Of a stretch of 64,000 bases of DNA, positions 36,244-45,310 are shown piece after piece; within the stretch, counting starts at the first letter, position 1, and each line of letters opens with the position of its first letter. This stretch comes from Luteimicrobium album (GTDB lineage Bacteria > Actinomycetota > Actinomycetes > Actinomycetales > Cellulomonadaceae), in the NCBI RefSeq assembly GCF_030161555.1, contig NZ_BSUK01000001.1, positions 558,001 through 622,000 of the forward strand, written 5' to 3'. Both the position numbers and the translations under genes were made by a program. Under the pieces are notes generated by a model. It was not told where the DNA came from. It made no database searches and was given only the letters and a program-made list of their open reading frames with translations.

Positions 36244-36968
36244 CGTGCGCCCTCCTCGACGAGCGCCAGGAACGCGTGCTCGACGTCCTCCGCGCCGGTC
36301 CGCTCGAGCAGCTCCGCCTCGGTCGCGTCGGCGACGACGGCGCCGCCGCGCATGAGGAGTAGCCGGTCGCAGCGGCTCGCCTCGTCCATGACGTGGCTCG
36401 ACACGAGGAGACTCGTGCCGTCGTCGCGCAGCCGGCCGAACAGGTCCCACAGGTCGCGGCGGAGGACCGGGTCGAGGCCGACGGTCGGCTCGTCGAGGAC
36501 GAGCAGCTCGGGCGCCCCCAGCAGGGCGACGGCGAGCGAGACGCGCGACCGCTCCCCGCCCGACAGGTCGCCGACGCGGGTCCGCGCGTACCGGACCAGG
36601 TCGACCTGCTCGAGCACGCGGTCCGTGTCGCCCGACGGCGCGCGCAGCACGGTCGCGAAGTACCGGAGGTTCTCGGTCACGGTGAGGTCCGCGTAGACGC
36701 TCGGCGCCTGGGTCACGTACCCGACGCGGCGTCTCAGCTCGGGGGCGCCCGCAGGCCGGCCGAGCACGGCGACGGTGCCGCCCTGCACCTCCTGGACGCC
36801 GACGATCGCGCGTATGAGCGTCGTCTTGCCCGCGCCGCTGGGCCCAAGGAGCCCGACGACCTCGCCCGCCGGGACCCGGAGGTCGAGTCCGTCGAGGACC
36901 GTGTGTGCACCGCGCCTGGCCGTGAGCCCGACGACGTCGACGGCAGCGGCCGCCTGGTTATTCCCCAT
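36240..36968 (-). CDS. ABC transporter ATPase (exporter type)
   Basis: 242 residues. Walker A 'GLLGPSGAGKTTLIRAIVG', Q-loop 'VGYVTQAPSVYADLTVTEN', signature 'GDLSGGERSRVSLAVALLG', Walker B 'LLVLDEPTVGLDPVLRRDLW', switch His in 'LVSSHVMDEASRCDRLL'. DrrA/CcmA-like. ATG 36968 ('MGNNQAAAAVDVVG') lies inside the 3' end of the tetR gene; the stop overlaps the permease start. The three genes form a regulated export unit. Confidence 0.9.
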   Translation of the reverse strand: MGNNQAAAAVDVVGLTARRGAHTVLDGLDLRVPAGEVVGLLGPSGAGKTTLIRAIVGVQEVQGGTVAVLGRPAGAPELRRRVGYVTQAPSVYADLTVTENLRYFATVLRAPSGDTDRVLEQVDLVRYARTRVGDLSGGERSRVSLAVALLGAPELLVLDEPTVGLDPVLRRDLWDLFGRLRDDGTSLLVSSHVMDEASRCDRLLLMRGGAVVADATEAELLERTGAEDVEHAFLALVEEGAR

Positions 36969-37617
36969 GTGAGGAATTCTGCTCCTCCGTGCCGCCCACG
37001 GCAAGGTCTCCGGTCAGGTAGTGCTGGAGTGTCGGCCCCACGAGCGCCACGACGTCGTCCGCAGGCAGCGACGCGAGCGGCTCCAGCCCGATCACGACCC
37101 GGGTGACGAGCAGCCCGACCACCTGCGAGGCGACCAGGCTGACCCGGAGGTCCGCGTCGGGTGCGTCGAGCCCGGCCGCGAGGCTCCCGAAGACGGTCCG
37201 CCGCAGGTAGTCGACGAACACCGCCGCCGCGGGGTCGGCCGACAGCGCGCCCGACAGCACCGCCCGCAGCCGCGCCCGGCCGTCGGGCGTGTCCCACACG
37301 CGCAGGACGAGGCGAACGAGCCGCTCGCCGACGACGTCGCGCGGCCCGGCCGCGACCGCCCCCACGACGACGCGCGGGTCGACACCGCCCGGCACGAGCC
37401 CGGCTGCGAGCAGGTCCGCCTTGGAGTCGAAGTAGTGCCGGACGAGCGCAGGGTCCACGCCCGCGCGGCGTGCGACGCCCCGCACGCTCGTCGCGTCGAA
37501 CCCGCGCTCGGCGAACTCGGCCCGCGCGGCGTCGAGGATCAGGCCGCGCGTGTCCTCGCCGGCCGGACGTCGGCCGCGCCGCCCCTGCTGCGGACTCGGT
37601 CCCACGTCACCCGGCAT
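36958..37617 (-). CDS. TetR-family regulator of the ABC exporter
   Basis: 219 residues. HTH 'TRGLILDAARAEFAERGFDA', 'TSVRGVARRAGVDPALVRHY', then 'FDSKADLLAAGL' and a C-terminal domain of the TetR_C type. It starts at ATG 37617 and overlaps the ATPase start by 11 bp at its 3' end. It should repress the operon it heads. Upstream lies the structured repeat copy B rather than an obvious operator. Confidence 0.88.
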   Translation of the reverse strand: MPGDVGPSPQQGRRGRRPAGEDTRGLILDAARAEFAERGFDATSVRGVARRAGVDPALVRHYFDSKADLLAAGLVPGGVDPRVVVGAVAAGPRDVVGERLVRLVLRVWDTPDGRARLRAVLSGALSADPAAAVFVDYLRRTVFGSLAAGLDAPDADLRVSLVASQVVGLLVTRVVIGLEPLASLPADDVVALVGPTLQHYLTGDLAVGGTEEQNSSHGE

Positions 37618-37651
37618 GCGCCCAGCCTAGGTCGCGCGCCTCCGCCGCGAC

Positions 37652-37886
37652 CGTTCGTCGACGGTGACGTTGCGTTCGCCGACGATGACGTGGTCGGGGT
37701 CGCGGGTGGGTGCGGGGAGGTGGTTCGGGCTGTCGTGCTCCGGCCCTGGGGGCCGTGCGCACTCCTTGACGCCCTTCACCACCTCCCCGCACCCACCCGC
37801 TCGGCCGTTGTCTCCCGTTCGACGTACGGTGACGGCACCGTCAGCGGTCCCCACGTCACCGTCGGCGGTCCCAGCGTCACCGTCGG
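37652..37886 (-). repeat. structured intergenic repeat, copy B, with flanking 21-bp repeats
   Basis: The hairpin is at 37702-37800 (99 bp, 23-bp perfectly complementary outer arms), the reverse complement of copy A apart from small changes. On its left, CGTCGACGGTGACG and CGCCGACGATGACG units are 21 bp apart (37652-37697). On its right are two 21-bp tandem units CGGTCCC-NR-CGTCACCGTCGG at 37845-37865 and 37866-37886. It fills the gap between tetR and lldD; no gene seen. Confidence 0.8.
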
Positions 37887-37888
37887 TG

Positions 37889-39145
37889 TCAGGAGGAGAC
37901 CGAGGCGAGGCCGGGGCGCAGCGGCACGAGCCGTGTGAGCTGCGTGACGTGCGCGGGCGTCAGCTCGTCGAGGCTCGCGACCTGCAGGAGCTTCATGGTC
38001 CGCACGACCTGGTCGCGCAGGATCTCGATGGTCCGGTCCACGCCTGCGCGTCCGCCCGCCATGAGCCCGTACAGGTACGCCCGCCCAACGAGCGTGAACC
38101 GGGCCCCGAGCGCGATCGACGCCACGACGTCGGCGCCGTTCATGATCCCGGTGTCGATCGCGACCTCCAGGTCGCTCCCCACCTCCCGCACGACCTGCGG
38201 GAGCAGGTGGAACGGCACGGGCGCGCGGTCGAGCTGGCGCCCGCCGTGGTTGGACAGCACGATCCCGTCGACGCCGAGGTCGGCCAGCCGGCGGGAGTCC
38301 TCGACGTTCTGGACGCCCTTGACGACGATCCTGTTCGGCCACAGCTCCCGGATGATCGCGAGGTCGTCGAACGAGATCGACGGGTCCATGGCGGCGTCGA
38401 GCAGCTCGCCGACCGTGCCGCCCGTCGACGTGAGGGACGCGAACTCGAGCGTCGGCGTCGTGAGGAGGTCGAACCACCACCAGGGCCGCGGGGCGGCGTC
38501 GAGCACGGTGCGCAGCGTGAGCTGCGGCGGGATCGAGAAGCCGTTGCGCTTGTCGCGCAGCCGCGCCCCAGCGACGGGCGTGTCGACCGTGAAGAACAGC
38601 GTGTCGAACCCGGCCGCCGCGGCCCGCCGCACGAGGTCGTAGGACACCTCGCGGTCGCGCATGACGTAGAGCTGGAACCAGTTCCGGCCGTGCGGGTTGG
38701 CGGCCCTGACATCCTCGATGGAGGTCGTGCCGAGCGTCGAGAGCGTGAACGGGATCCCGGCCGCTCCGGCCGCACCGGCGCCCGCGATCTCGCCCTCGGT
38801 CTGCATGAGCCGTGTGAACCCGGTCGGCGCGATGCCGAACGGCAGCGCCGACGGCCCGCCGAACACCGTCGTCGACGTGTCCACGGTCGAGACGTCGCGC
38901 AGGATCGACGGGTGCAGCTCGACGTCGCGGAACGCCTGCCGCGCGCGCCCGAGCGAGATCTCGCCCTCGGCGGCGCCGTCAGTGTAGTCGAACGCGGCGC
39001 GCGGCGTTCGCCTCTTGGCGAGGGTGCGCAGGTCCTCGATCGTCAGCGCGGCGGCGAGCCGACGGCGTCGGGCGTCCAGGTCGGGACGCTTGAAGCGGAC
39101 GAGCTCGCGGAGCTCGGCGGGGCGGGGCAGCTGGCGCTGGACCAC
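37889..39145 (-). CDS. lldD: FMN-dependent L-lactate dehydrogenase LldD-like
   Basis: 418 residues, intact. Alpha-hydroxy-acid oxidase fold: '[20 protein letters not shown]', FMN-binding '[20 protein letters not shown]', '[20 protein letters not shown]', '[20 protein letters not shown]', '[20 protein letters not shown]', catalytic His/Arg in '[18 protein letters not shown]', '[20 protein letters not shown]'. As last gene of the rhamnose operon it would oxidise the L-lactate produced from the lactaldehyde half of rhamnulose-1-phosphate to pyruvate, feeding the menaquinone pool. GTG 39145, 11 bp after rhaB. Confidence 0.88.
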   Translation of the reverse strand: MVQRQLPRPAELRELVRFKRPDLDARRRRLAAALTIEDLRTLAKRRTPRAAFDYTDGAAEGEISLGRARQAFRDVELHPSILRDVSTVDTSTTVFGGPSALPFGIAPTGFTRLMQTEGEIAGAGAAGAAGIPFTLSTLGTTSIEDVRAANPHGRNWFQLYVMRDREVSYDLVRRAAAAGFDTLFFTVDTPVAGARLRDKRNGFSIPPQLTLRTVLDAAPRPWWWFDLLTTPTLEFASLTSTGGTVGELLDAAMDPSISFDDLAIIRELWPNRIVVKGVQNVEDSRRLADLGVDGIVLSNHGGRQLDRAPVPFHLLPQVVREVGSDLEVAIDTGIMNGADVVASIALGARFTLVGRAYLYGLMAGGRAGVDRTIEILRDQVVRTMKLLQVASLDELTPAHVTQLTRLVPLRPGLASVSS

Positions 39146-39156
39146 GGGTGGACCAC

Positions 39157-40618
39157 CTATCGGGTCTCGTAGCGGACGGGAGGAAGGAGTCGGCGACGAC
39201 GGCGCGCAGCGACTCGAGGTCGCCGCTCACCAGCCCGTGCGCCCGGGCCTGGACGAGGACGTTGCCGATCGCGGTCGCCTCGACGGGCCCCGCCAGGACG
39301 GGCAGGCCGGACCGGTCCGCGAGCGCCTGGCACAGGAGCGTGTTCTGCGCTCCTCCGCCGACGACGTGGATCGCCCGCACGGGTCGTCCGGCGAGCCGGG
39401 AGGCGGTGGCGACGGCGTCGGCGAACGCCTGCGCGAGGCTCTCGACGATGCTGCGCACGAGCGCGGGCCGGGACGACGGCGCGGGCTGCCCGCGCTCCGC
39501 GAACCAGTCCGCGATCCGCGCGGGCAGGTCGCCGGGCGCGAGGAACCGGGCGTCGTCGACGTCGAACACGGGGACGGGCTCGGTCACCTCGGCGGCCGCG
39601 GCGAGGAGCGACTGGAGCGTGCTGGACTGCTGGGCCGCGGTTGCGGAGCGGTCCCACGAGCGGATCGACTCGGACAGCAGCCACAGGCCCATGACGTTGT
39701 GCAGGAACCGCACGCGGCCGTCGACCCCACCCTCGTGGGTGAAGCCGGCGAGGCGCGCGTCCTCGGTGAGCACGGGCGCGTCGAGCTCGAGCCCGACGAG
39801 CCCCCAGGTCCCGCAGGACACGTACGCGACGTCGCGGTCGGTCGCGGGGACGGCGACGACGGCGGACGCCGTGTCGTGCGAACCGACCGCGGTCACGGGC
39901 AGCGCCCGCCCGACGACGTCCGCGACCTCGCGCGAGAGGACGCCCCGCCCCGCTCCGGGCTCGACGAGCGTCGGAAGCACCCGCTCGGGCACGCCGACGA
40001 GCCGGGCCAGGTCGCGGTCCCACTCCCCGTCCGGACGTCGAGCAGCCCGGTCGTGGACGCGTTGGTGCGCTCGGCTCCGACCTCGCCGGTCAGCCAGTAG
40101 GTCAGCAGGTCGGGCACGAGCAGCACCTGGTCGGCGACGTCGAGCAGCCCGCGCCGCCGGTCGGCCGCGAGCTGGAACACCGTGTTGAACGGCAGGTGCT
40201 GGAGCCCGTTGCGGGCGTAGAGCTCCGCCGGCCCGACGACGGCGTGGACCGCGTCGACGCCGGCCGCCGTCCGCTCGTCCCGGTAGTGGTACGGGATCCC
40301 GAGGACGGCGCCGCCGCGCAGGAGCGCGTAGTCCACGGCCCACGAGTCCACCCCGACGCTGACGATCTCGCCGGGCTGCTCCCGCTCGGCCTGCGTGAGC
40401 CCGGCGAGGACGCCCCGGTACAGGCCGAGCAGGTCCCAGTGCAGGCCGTCGCGCGTGCGGACCGGGTCGTTGGGGAACCTCGCCACGTGCTGGAGCTGCA
40501 GGCGCGGCACCCCGCGAGCGCCGCCGTCGGGATCGAACGTCCCGACGACGACGCGGCCGGAGGTGGCCCCCAGGTCGACCGCGACGACGGCGGCCCCGCC
40601 TCCGCGCGTGCTGCTCAT
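39157..40618 (-). CDS. rhaB: rhamnulokinase RhaB (two frame breaks)
   Basis: FGGY-family kinase phosphorylating L-rhamnulose at O1. About 488 residues. '[19 protein letters not shown]' (phosphate 1), '[20 protein letters not shown]' (DSWxVDY is RhaB-typical), '[20 protein letters not shown]', '[20 protein letters not shown]', '[20 protein letters not shown]', '[20 protein letters not shown]' (adenosine). Frames rejoin with one G near 40030 and one base near 39180, giving the end 'LPPVRYETR'. ATG 40618 is eight bases from the rhaD stop. Confidence 0.92.
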
Positions 40619-40626
40619 CGCGACCC

Positions 40627-42681
40627 TCAGCGCAGGAACGCCGCGGCGACGCCCGCGTCGACGGGGACGTGCAGCCCGGTCGTGTGGTCGAGGTCGGACG
40701 TGCAGAGCACGAACACGGCGTTCGCCACGTGCTCGGGCAGCACCTCGCGCTTCAGCAGGGTGCGCTGCGCGTAGAACTCGCCCAGCCTCTCCTCCGGCAC
40801 CCCGTACACGGCGGCGCGCTTGGCGCCCCACCCGCCCGCGAAGATCCCCGAGCCGCGCACGACGCCGTCGGGGTTGATCCCGTTGACCTTGACGCCGTGC
40901 TCGCCCAGCTCGGCCGCGAGGAGCCGGACCTGGTGCGCCTGATCGGCCTTGGTCGCGGAGTACGCGATGTTGTTCGGCCCCGCGAACACGGAGTTCTTGG
41001 ACGAGATGTAGACGATGTCGCCGCCGAGCCCCTGGTCGATCAGGACGCGCGCCGCGGCCCGCGAGACCAGGAACGAGCCCTTGGCCATGACGTCGTGCTG
41101 GAGGTCCCAGTCCTTCGTCGTGGTCTCGAGCAGCGGCTTGGAGATCGACAGGCCGGCGTTGTTGACGACGAGGTCGAGCCCGCCGAACGCGAGCACCGCG
41201 GCGTCGACCGCGGCCTGGACCTGGTCCTCGTCGGTGACGTCCGCCTGGACGCCGACGGCGACGTCGAGGCCACCGAGCTCGGCTGCGGCCTCCTGCGCCT
41301 TGGCCAGGTCGAGGTCGGCGATCACGACGCAGGCGCCCTCGTCCGCGAGCCGCGCGGCCGTCGCCTTCCCGATGCCCGACGCCGCGCCCGTGACGAGCGC
41401 GATCCGGGTCGCCAGGGGCTTGGGCTTCGGCCGGCGTGCGAGTTTGGCCTCCTCGAGGGCCCAGTACTCGATCCGGAACTTCTCCGCCTCGTCGATGGGC
41501 GCGTACGTGGACACCGACTCGGCGCCGCGCATGACGTTGATCGCGTTGACGTAGAACTCCCCGGCGACCCGCGCGGTCTGCTTGTCGGCGCCGTAGCTGA
41601 ACATGCCGACGCCCGGCACGAGGACGATCGCCGGGTCGGCCCCGCGCATCGCGGGCGGCTCCTCGCCGCGCGCCCGGGCCGCGGCGGCGCCGCGCTCGTA
41701 GTAGGACGTGTAGTCGGCGCGGTACGCCTCGTGCAGCTCGGGCAGCCGCGCCACGATCTCGTCGACGCTCGCGGTCGCCGGCAGGTCGACGACGAGCGGC
41801 CTGACCTTGGTGCGCAGGAAGTGGTCGGGGCAGCTCGTGCCGAGCGCGGCGAGCTCCGCGAGACGCTCGGAGGCCAGGAACTCCAGCACCTCCGGGCTGT
41901 CGGTGAGGTGCCCCACCTGCGGCCGGTCCGACGACGCGAGGCCGCGCAGGTGCGGGGCGAGCGCTGCCGCCCTGGCCCGGCGGGCGTCGTCGGGCAGGGC
42001 CTCGAAACCGGGGCGGACCGCGCCGAACGGGTCCGGGCGGCCGTGCTCGGCGAGATAGGCGGCGGCAGTGCGGATGATCCAGAGCGAGCGCTCCTCGGCC
42101 TCGTCGGACGTGTCGCCCCACGCGGTGATGCCGTGGCCGCCCAGGATCGCCCCGACCACGTCGGGGCGCTCGGCCTTGATCGCGGCGATGTCGAGCCCGA
42201 GCTGGAAGCCCGGCCGGCGCCATGGCACCCACGCGACCCTGCCGCCGAAGATCTCGGCCGTGAGCGCCTCGCCGTCCGCGGCGGTCGCGATCGCGATGCC
42301 CGCGTCGGGGTGCAGGTGGTCTACGTGCGCGGCGTCGACGAGCGCGTGCATCGCGGTGTCGATCGACGGCGCGGCGCCGCCCCGGCCGTGCAGGCAGTAG
42401 TCGAACGCCGCGACCATCTCGTCCTCGCGGTCGACCCCCGGGTAGACGCCGGGCAGCGCGCGCAGGCGGTCGAGGCGCAGGACCGCGAGGCCCGGCTCGG
42501 TGAGTGTGCCGAGGTCGCCGCCGGAGCCCTTGACCCACAGGAGCTCGACGTCGGCGCCCGTCACGGGGTCGGGCGCGATGCCCTTCGCGGACGTGTTGCC
42601 GCCCGCGTAGTTGGTGTTGCGGGGGTCGGCGCCGAGGCGGTGCGAGCGGTCGAGCAGCTCGGTCACGGTGGTGTGCGTCAT
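40627..42681 (-). CDS. rhaD: bifunctional rhamnulose-1-phosphate aldolase / short-chain dehydrogenase
   Basis: 684 residues, intact. The N-terminal ~400 residues are a class II aldolase: 'NYAGGNTSAKG', 'LWVKGSGGDLGTL', metal His in 'DAAHVDHLHPDAGIA', 'GAILGGHGITAWGDTSDEAE'. The C-terminal ~260 residues are a short-chain dehydrogenase: 'ALVTGAASGIGKATAARLA', 'NNAGLSISKPLL', catalytic 'YISSKNSVFAGPNNIAYSAT' followed by K. The aldolase makes dihydroxyacetone phosphate plus L-lactaldehyde; the dehydrogenase oxidises lactaldehyde to L-lactate. The ATG at 42681 follows the rhaI stop by one base. Confidence 0.93.
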   Translation of the reverse strand: MTHTTVTELLDRSHRLGADPRNTNYAGGNTSAKGIAPDPVTGADVELLWVKGSGGDLGTLTEPGLAVLRLDRLRALPGVYPGVDREDEMVAAFDYCLHGRGGAAPSIDTAMHALVDAAHVDHLHPDAGIAIATAADGEALTAEIFGGRVAWVPWRRPGFQLGLDIAAIKAERPDVVGAILGGHGITAWGDTSDEAEERSLWIIRTAAAYLAEHGRPDPFGAVRPGFEALPDDARRARAAALAPHLRGLASSDRPQVGHLTDSPEVLEFLASERLAELAALGTSCPDHFLRTKVRPLVVDLPATASVDEIVARLPELHEAYRADYTSYYERGAAAARARGEEPPAMRGADPAIVLVPGVGMFSYGADKQTARVAGEFYVNAINVMRGAESVSTYAPIDEAEKFRIEYWALEEAKLARRPKPKPLATRIALVTGAASGIGKATAARLADEGACVVIADLDLAKAQEAAAELGGLDVAVGVQADVTDEDQVQAAVDAAVLAFGGLDLVVNNAGLSISKPLLETTTKDWDLQHDVMAKGSFLVSRAAARVLIDQGLGGDIVYISSKNSVFAGPNNIAYSATKADQAHQVRLLAAELGEHGVKVNGINPDGVVRGSGIFAGGWGAKRAAVYGVPEERLGEFYAQRTLLKREVLPEHVANAVFVLCTSDLDHTTGLHVPVDAGVAAAFLR

Positions 42682-42682
42682 G

Positions 42683-43855
42683 TCAGGCACCCCAGCTCGC
42701 CGCGGTGCCGCCCACGCGGTCGGCCTCGATCTTCTCCTGGTAGCCGCTCGCGAGGTAGGCGGCCATGGGGTCCGCGGGCAGGCCGCGGTCCTCGCGCCAC
42801 GCGGCGAGCGCGGCGCGCACGTCCGTGTTGTAGGCGTCCATGAAGACGGCGTTCGCCGCCAGCACGTCGTGCGCCTCCTGGGCCGCTCCGAGCGCGTCCA
42901 GGTCCACGAGGAGCGCCTTCGCGGTCGCCTCCTGGACGTTGAGGACCGACCGGATCTGCCCCGGGATCTTCGCCTCGAGGTTGTGGCACTGGTCGAGCAT
43001 GAACGCGACGTCCGGGTTCGCGTACCCGCCGCCCTGGATGACCTCGAACAGGATCCGGAAGAGCTGGAACGGGTCGGCCGCGCCCACGATGAGGTCGTCG
43101 TCGGCGTAGAAGCGCGAGTTGAAGTCGAACGAGCCGAGCTTCCCGAGGCGCAGGAGCTGGGCGACGATGAACTCGATGTTCGTGCCCGGCGCGTGGTGGC
43201 CCGTGTCGAGGCAGACCTTCGCGCGGTCGCCCAGGGCCGCCGTGTGGACGTAGCTCGTGCCCCAGTCCGGGACGTCGGTGTGGTAGAACGCCGGCTCGAA
43301 GAACTTGTACTCGAGCACGAGGCGCTGGTGCTCGCCGAGCCGGGCGTAGATCGTCGCGAGGGACTCGGCCAGGCGGTCCTGCCGGGCGCGGATCGAGTCC
43401 TGGCCCGGGTAGTTGGTGCCGTCGGCGAGCCAGATCTTCAGGTCCCGGCTGCCCGTGGCGTCCATGACGTCGACGCACCGCAGGTGGTGGTCGATCGCCT
43501 TCTGCCGGACGCGCGGGTCGGAGTGCGTGAGCGAGCCGAACTTGTAGTCGTCGTCCTGGAAGGTGTTGGAGTTGACCGTGCCGAGCCGGACGCCGTTGTC
43601 CTCCGCGTGCCGCGCCAGGTCCGCGTACGAGTCGACCTCGTCCCACGGGATGTGGATCGCGACGGCCGGCGCGAGGCCCGTGAACCGGTGCACCTGGGCG
43701 GCGTCGGAGACCTTCTCGTAGGGGTCACGGGCCGTGCCCGGCGTCCCGAACACCCGGAAGCGGGTGCCCGAGTTCCCGAACGCCCACGAGGGGAGCTCGA
43801 TGGCCTGGGCCGCGAGGGCGTCGGCGACCGCTGCGGGGAGGGAGGGATCAGTCAT
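42683..43855 (-). CDS. rhaI: L-rhamnose isomerase RhaI
   Basis: 390 residues, intact. Xylose-isomerase-like TIM barrel of the Pseudomonas/Rhizobium RhaI type, distinct from E. coli RhaA. 'VAIHIPWDEVDSYADLARHA', 'LGTVNSNTFQDDDYKFGSLT', 'LKIWLADGTNYPGQDSIRAR', metal ligands in 'LVLEYKFFEPAFYHTDVPDW', 'VCLDTGHHAPGTNIEFIVAQ', 'GSFDFNSRFYADDDLIVGAA', 'FMLDQCHNLEAKIPGQIRSV'. Converts L-rhamnose to L-rhamnulose. ATG 43855 overlaps the rhaM stop. Confidence 0.94.
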   Translation of the reverse strand: MTDPSLPAAVADALAAQAIELPSWAFGNSGTRFRVFGTPGTARDPYEKVSDAAQVHRFTGLAPAVAIHIPWDEVDSYADLARHAEDNGVRLGTVNSNTFQDDDYKFGSLTHSDPRVRQKAIDHHLRCVDVMDATGSRDLKIWLADGTNYPGQDSIRARQDRLAESLATIYARLGEHQRLVLEYKFFEPAFYHTDVPDWGTSYVHTAALGDRAKVCLDTGHHAPGTNIEFIVAQLLRLGKLGSFDFNSRFYADDDLIVGAADPFQLFRILFEVIQGGGYANPDVAFMLDQCHNLEAKIPGQIRSVLNVQEATAKALLVDLDALGAAQEAHDVLAANAVFMDAYNTDVRAALAAWREDRGLPADPMAAYLASGYQEKIEADRVGGTAASWGA

Positions 43856-44228
43856 CATGCACACCTTCGGATTCGAGTTGCTCTTCGAGCTGGAAGACCT
43901 GCCGCAGCTTCGTGAGGCCCTGGTCGGGGCGCCCTTCGAGGTCCGCGAAGAAGCGGGCGGAGTCCCGCTCCCAGGCCGTGGCGACGGGCGAGCGCGCGAG
44001 GTAGTCCTCGGAGGCCGCCAGGTCGTCCGTCTCGAAGTAGCCGACGAGGAGCCCGTCGGGCCGGAGGAAGATCGTGTAGTTCCTCCGGCCCGACGCCGCG
44101 ATCTCGCGCAGCATCGCTGGCGGGACGGACCGGTGACGGGCCACGTACTCGTCGAGGAGCTCGGGCCGCACGCGGAGCTCGAAGCAGACACGCTCCGTGG
44201 AGGCGGGCTGCCCGGCGGGTGTCGTCAT
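43848..44228 (-). CDS. rhaM: L-rhamnose mutarotase RhaM
   Basis: 126 residues, dimeric alpha/beta barrel. 'VCFELRVRPELLDEYVARHR', 'VPPAMLREIAASGRRNYTIF', 'LRPDGLLVGYFETDDLAASE' match RhaM, with the conserved His and Tyr/Trp surroundings. Interconverts rhamnose anomers to supply the isomerase. It lies 19 bp after rhaS, and its stop overlaps the rhaI start. The C-terminus carries a short acidic tail. Confidence 0.92.
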   Translation of the reverse strand: MTTPAGQPASTERVCFELRVRPELLDEYVARHRSVPPAMLREIAASGRRNYTIFLRPDGLLVGYFETDDLAASEDYLARSPVATAWERDSARFFADLEGRPDQGLTKLRQVFQLEEQLESEGVHDD

Positions 44229-44247
44229 CGGTCTCGTCCCGGCCGGC

Positions 44248-45291
44248 TCAGAAGTTGAACTGGTCGATGTTGCTGGAGTTGAACGCGGTAGGGTCGCCGA
44301 GCAGCACCTCGCCGTTCGCTCCGACCTTGTAGTCGCCGAGCTTGCCGGCCTTGAAGGAGTCGCCCTCCTTGCCGGTGATGCTGCCGTCGGCGAGCGCCGC
44401 CGCCGCGTAGGCGGCGAGGTAGCCGAGGTCGCTCGGGTTCCAGAGGTAGAACTCCTTGACGGTGCCGTCCTTGACGTACTCCTTCATCTGGTTCGGCGTG
44501 CCGAGCCCCGTGAGCGCGACCTTGCCCTTCTTGTCCGACGTCGACAGGTAGCGTGCCGCGGCTGCGACGCCGACCGTCGTCGGGCTGATGATGCCCTTGA
44601 GGTTCGGGTGGGTCTGCAGCAGGGCCGCCGTCTTGTCGAAGGACGTCTGGTCGTCGTCGTTGCCGTAGACGGTGTCGACGAGCTTGACGTTCGGGTGGTC
44701 GGCGGCGAGGTCCTTCTTCATGAGCGCGATCCAGGCGTTCTGGTTGGTCGCGTTGGCCGCGGCCGAGAGGATCGCGATCTCGCCCTTGTCACCGATCTGC
44801 TTGGCGATGCCGTCGACCTGCGCCTTGGCGATGCCCTCGGGCGACGCCTGGTTGACAAAGATGTCGCGGTACTGCGGGTCCGTGTCGGAGTCGAACGTCA
44901 CGACCTTGGTGCCGCTCTCCTTCGCCTGGGTGAGCGCGTCGCCGATGGCCTTGGGGTCGTTCGCGGAGATGACGATCGCGCTCGCGTGCTGCTGCGCGGC
45001 CGTGTTGATGTACTGCACCTGCGCGTCGGGGCTCGCCGTCTGCGGGCCGACCTGGGAGTACTTCCCGCCGAGCTCCTCGACGGCGGTCTTGCCGCCCGCG
45101 TCGGACGCGTCGAAGTAGGGGTTGCCCAGGTTCTTCGGGATGAAGACGATGTTGAGGTTCTTGCTGCCGCCGCCGGTGCCCGAGCCGGAGGGCGAGTCGC
45201 CAGTCGAGGCCTTCGAGCAGCCGGTGACCGCGAGCGCGATCGTGAGCGCGGTGGCACCGAAGACGGCGGTGCGCCGGGTGATGGTACGCAT
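44248..45291 (-). CDS. rhaS: rhamnose ABC transporter substrate-binding lipoprotein RhaS
   Basis: 347 residues. Lipobox 'TIALAVTGCSKASTG'. Periplasmic-binding-protein-like I fold of the AI-2/rhamnose binding group: 'LNIVFIPKNLGNPYFDASDA', 'QYINTAAQQHASAIVISAND', 'KVVTFDSDTDPQYRDIFVNQ', 'EIAILSAAANATNQNAWIAL', 'LKGIISPTTVGVAAAARYLS', 'VALTGLGTPNQMKEYVKDGT'. ATG 45291 rather than the GTG six codons upstream, because AGGACC is well placed before it. Confidence 0.92.
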   Translation of the reverse strand: MRTITRRTAVFGATALTIALAVTGCSKASTGDSPSGSGTGGGSKNLNIVFIPKNLGNPYFDASDAGGKTAVEELGGKYSQVGPQTASPDAQVQYINTAAQQHASAIVISANDPKAIGDALTQAKESGTKVVTFDSDTDPQYRDIFVNQASPEGIAKAQVDGIAKQIGDKGEIAILSAAANATNQNAWIALMKKDLAADHPNVKLVDTVYGNDDDQTSFDKTAALLQTHPNLKGIISPTTVGVAAAARYLSTSDKKGKVALTGLGTPNQMKEYVKDGTVKEFYLWNPSDLGYLAAYAAAALADGSITGKEGDSFKAGKLGDYKVGANGEVLLGDPTAFNSSNIDQFNF

Positions 45292-45310
45292 CGGATGAGG
45301 TCCTTTCACT

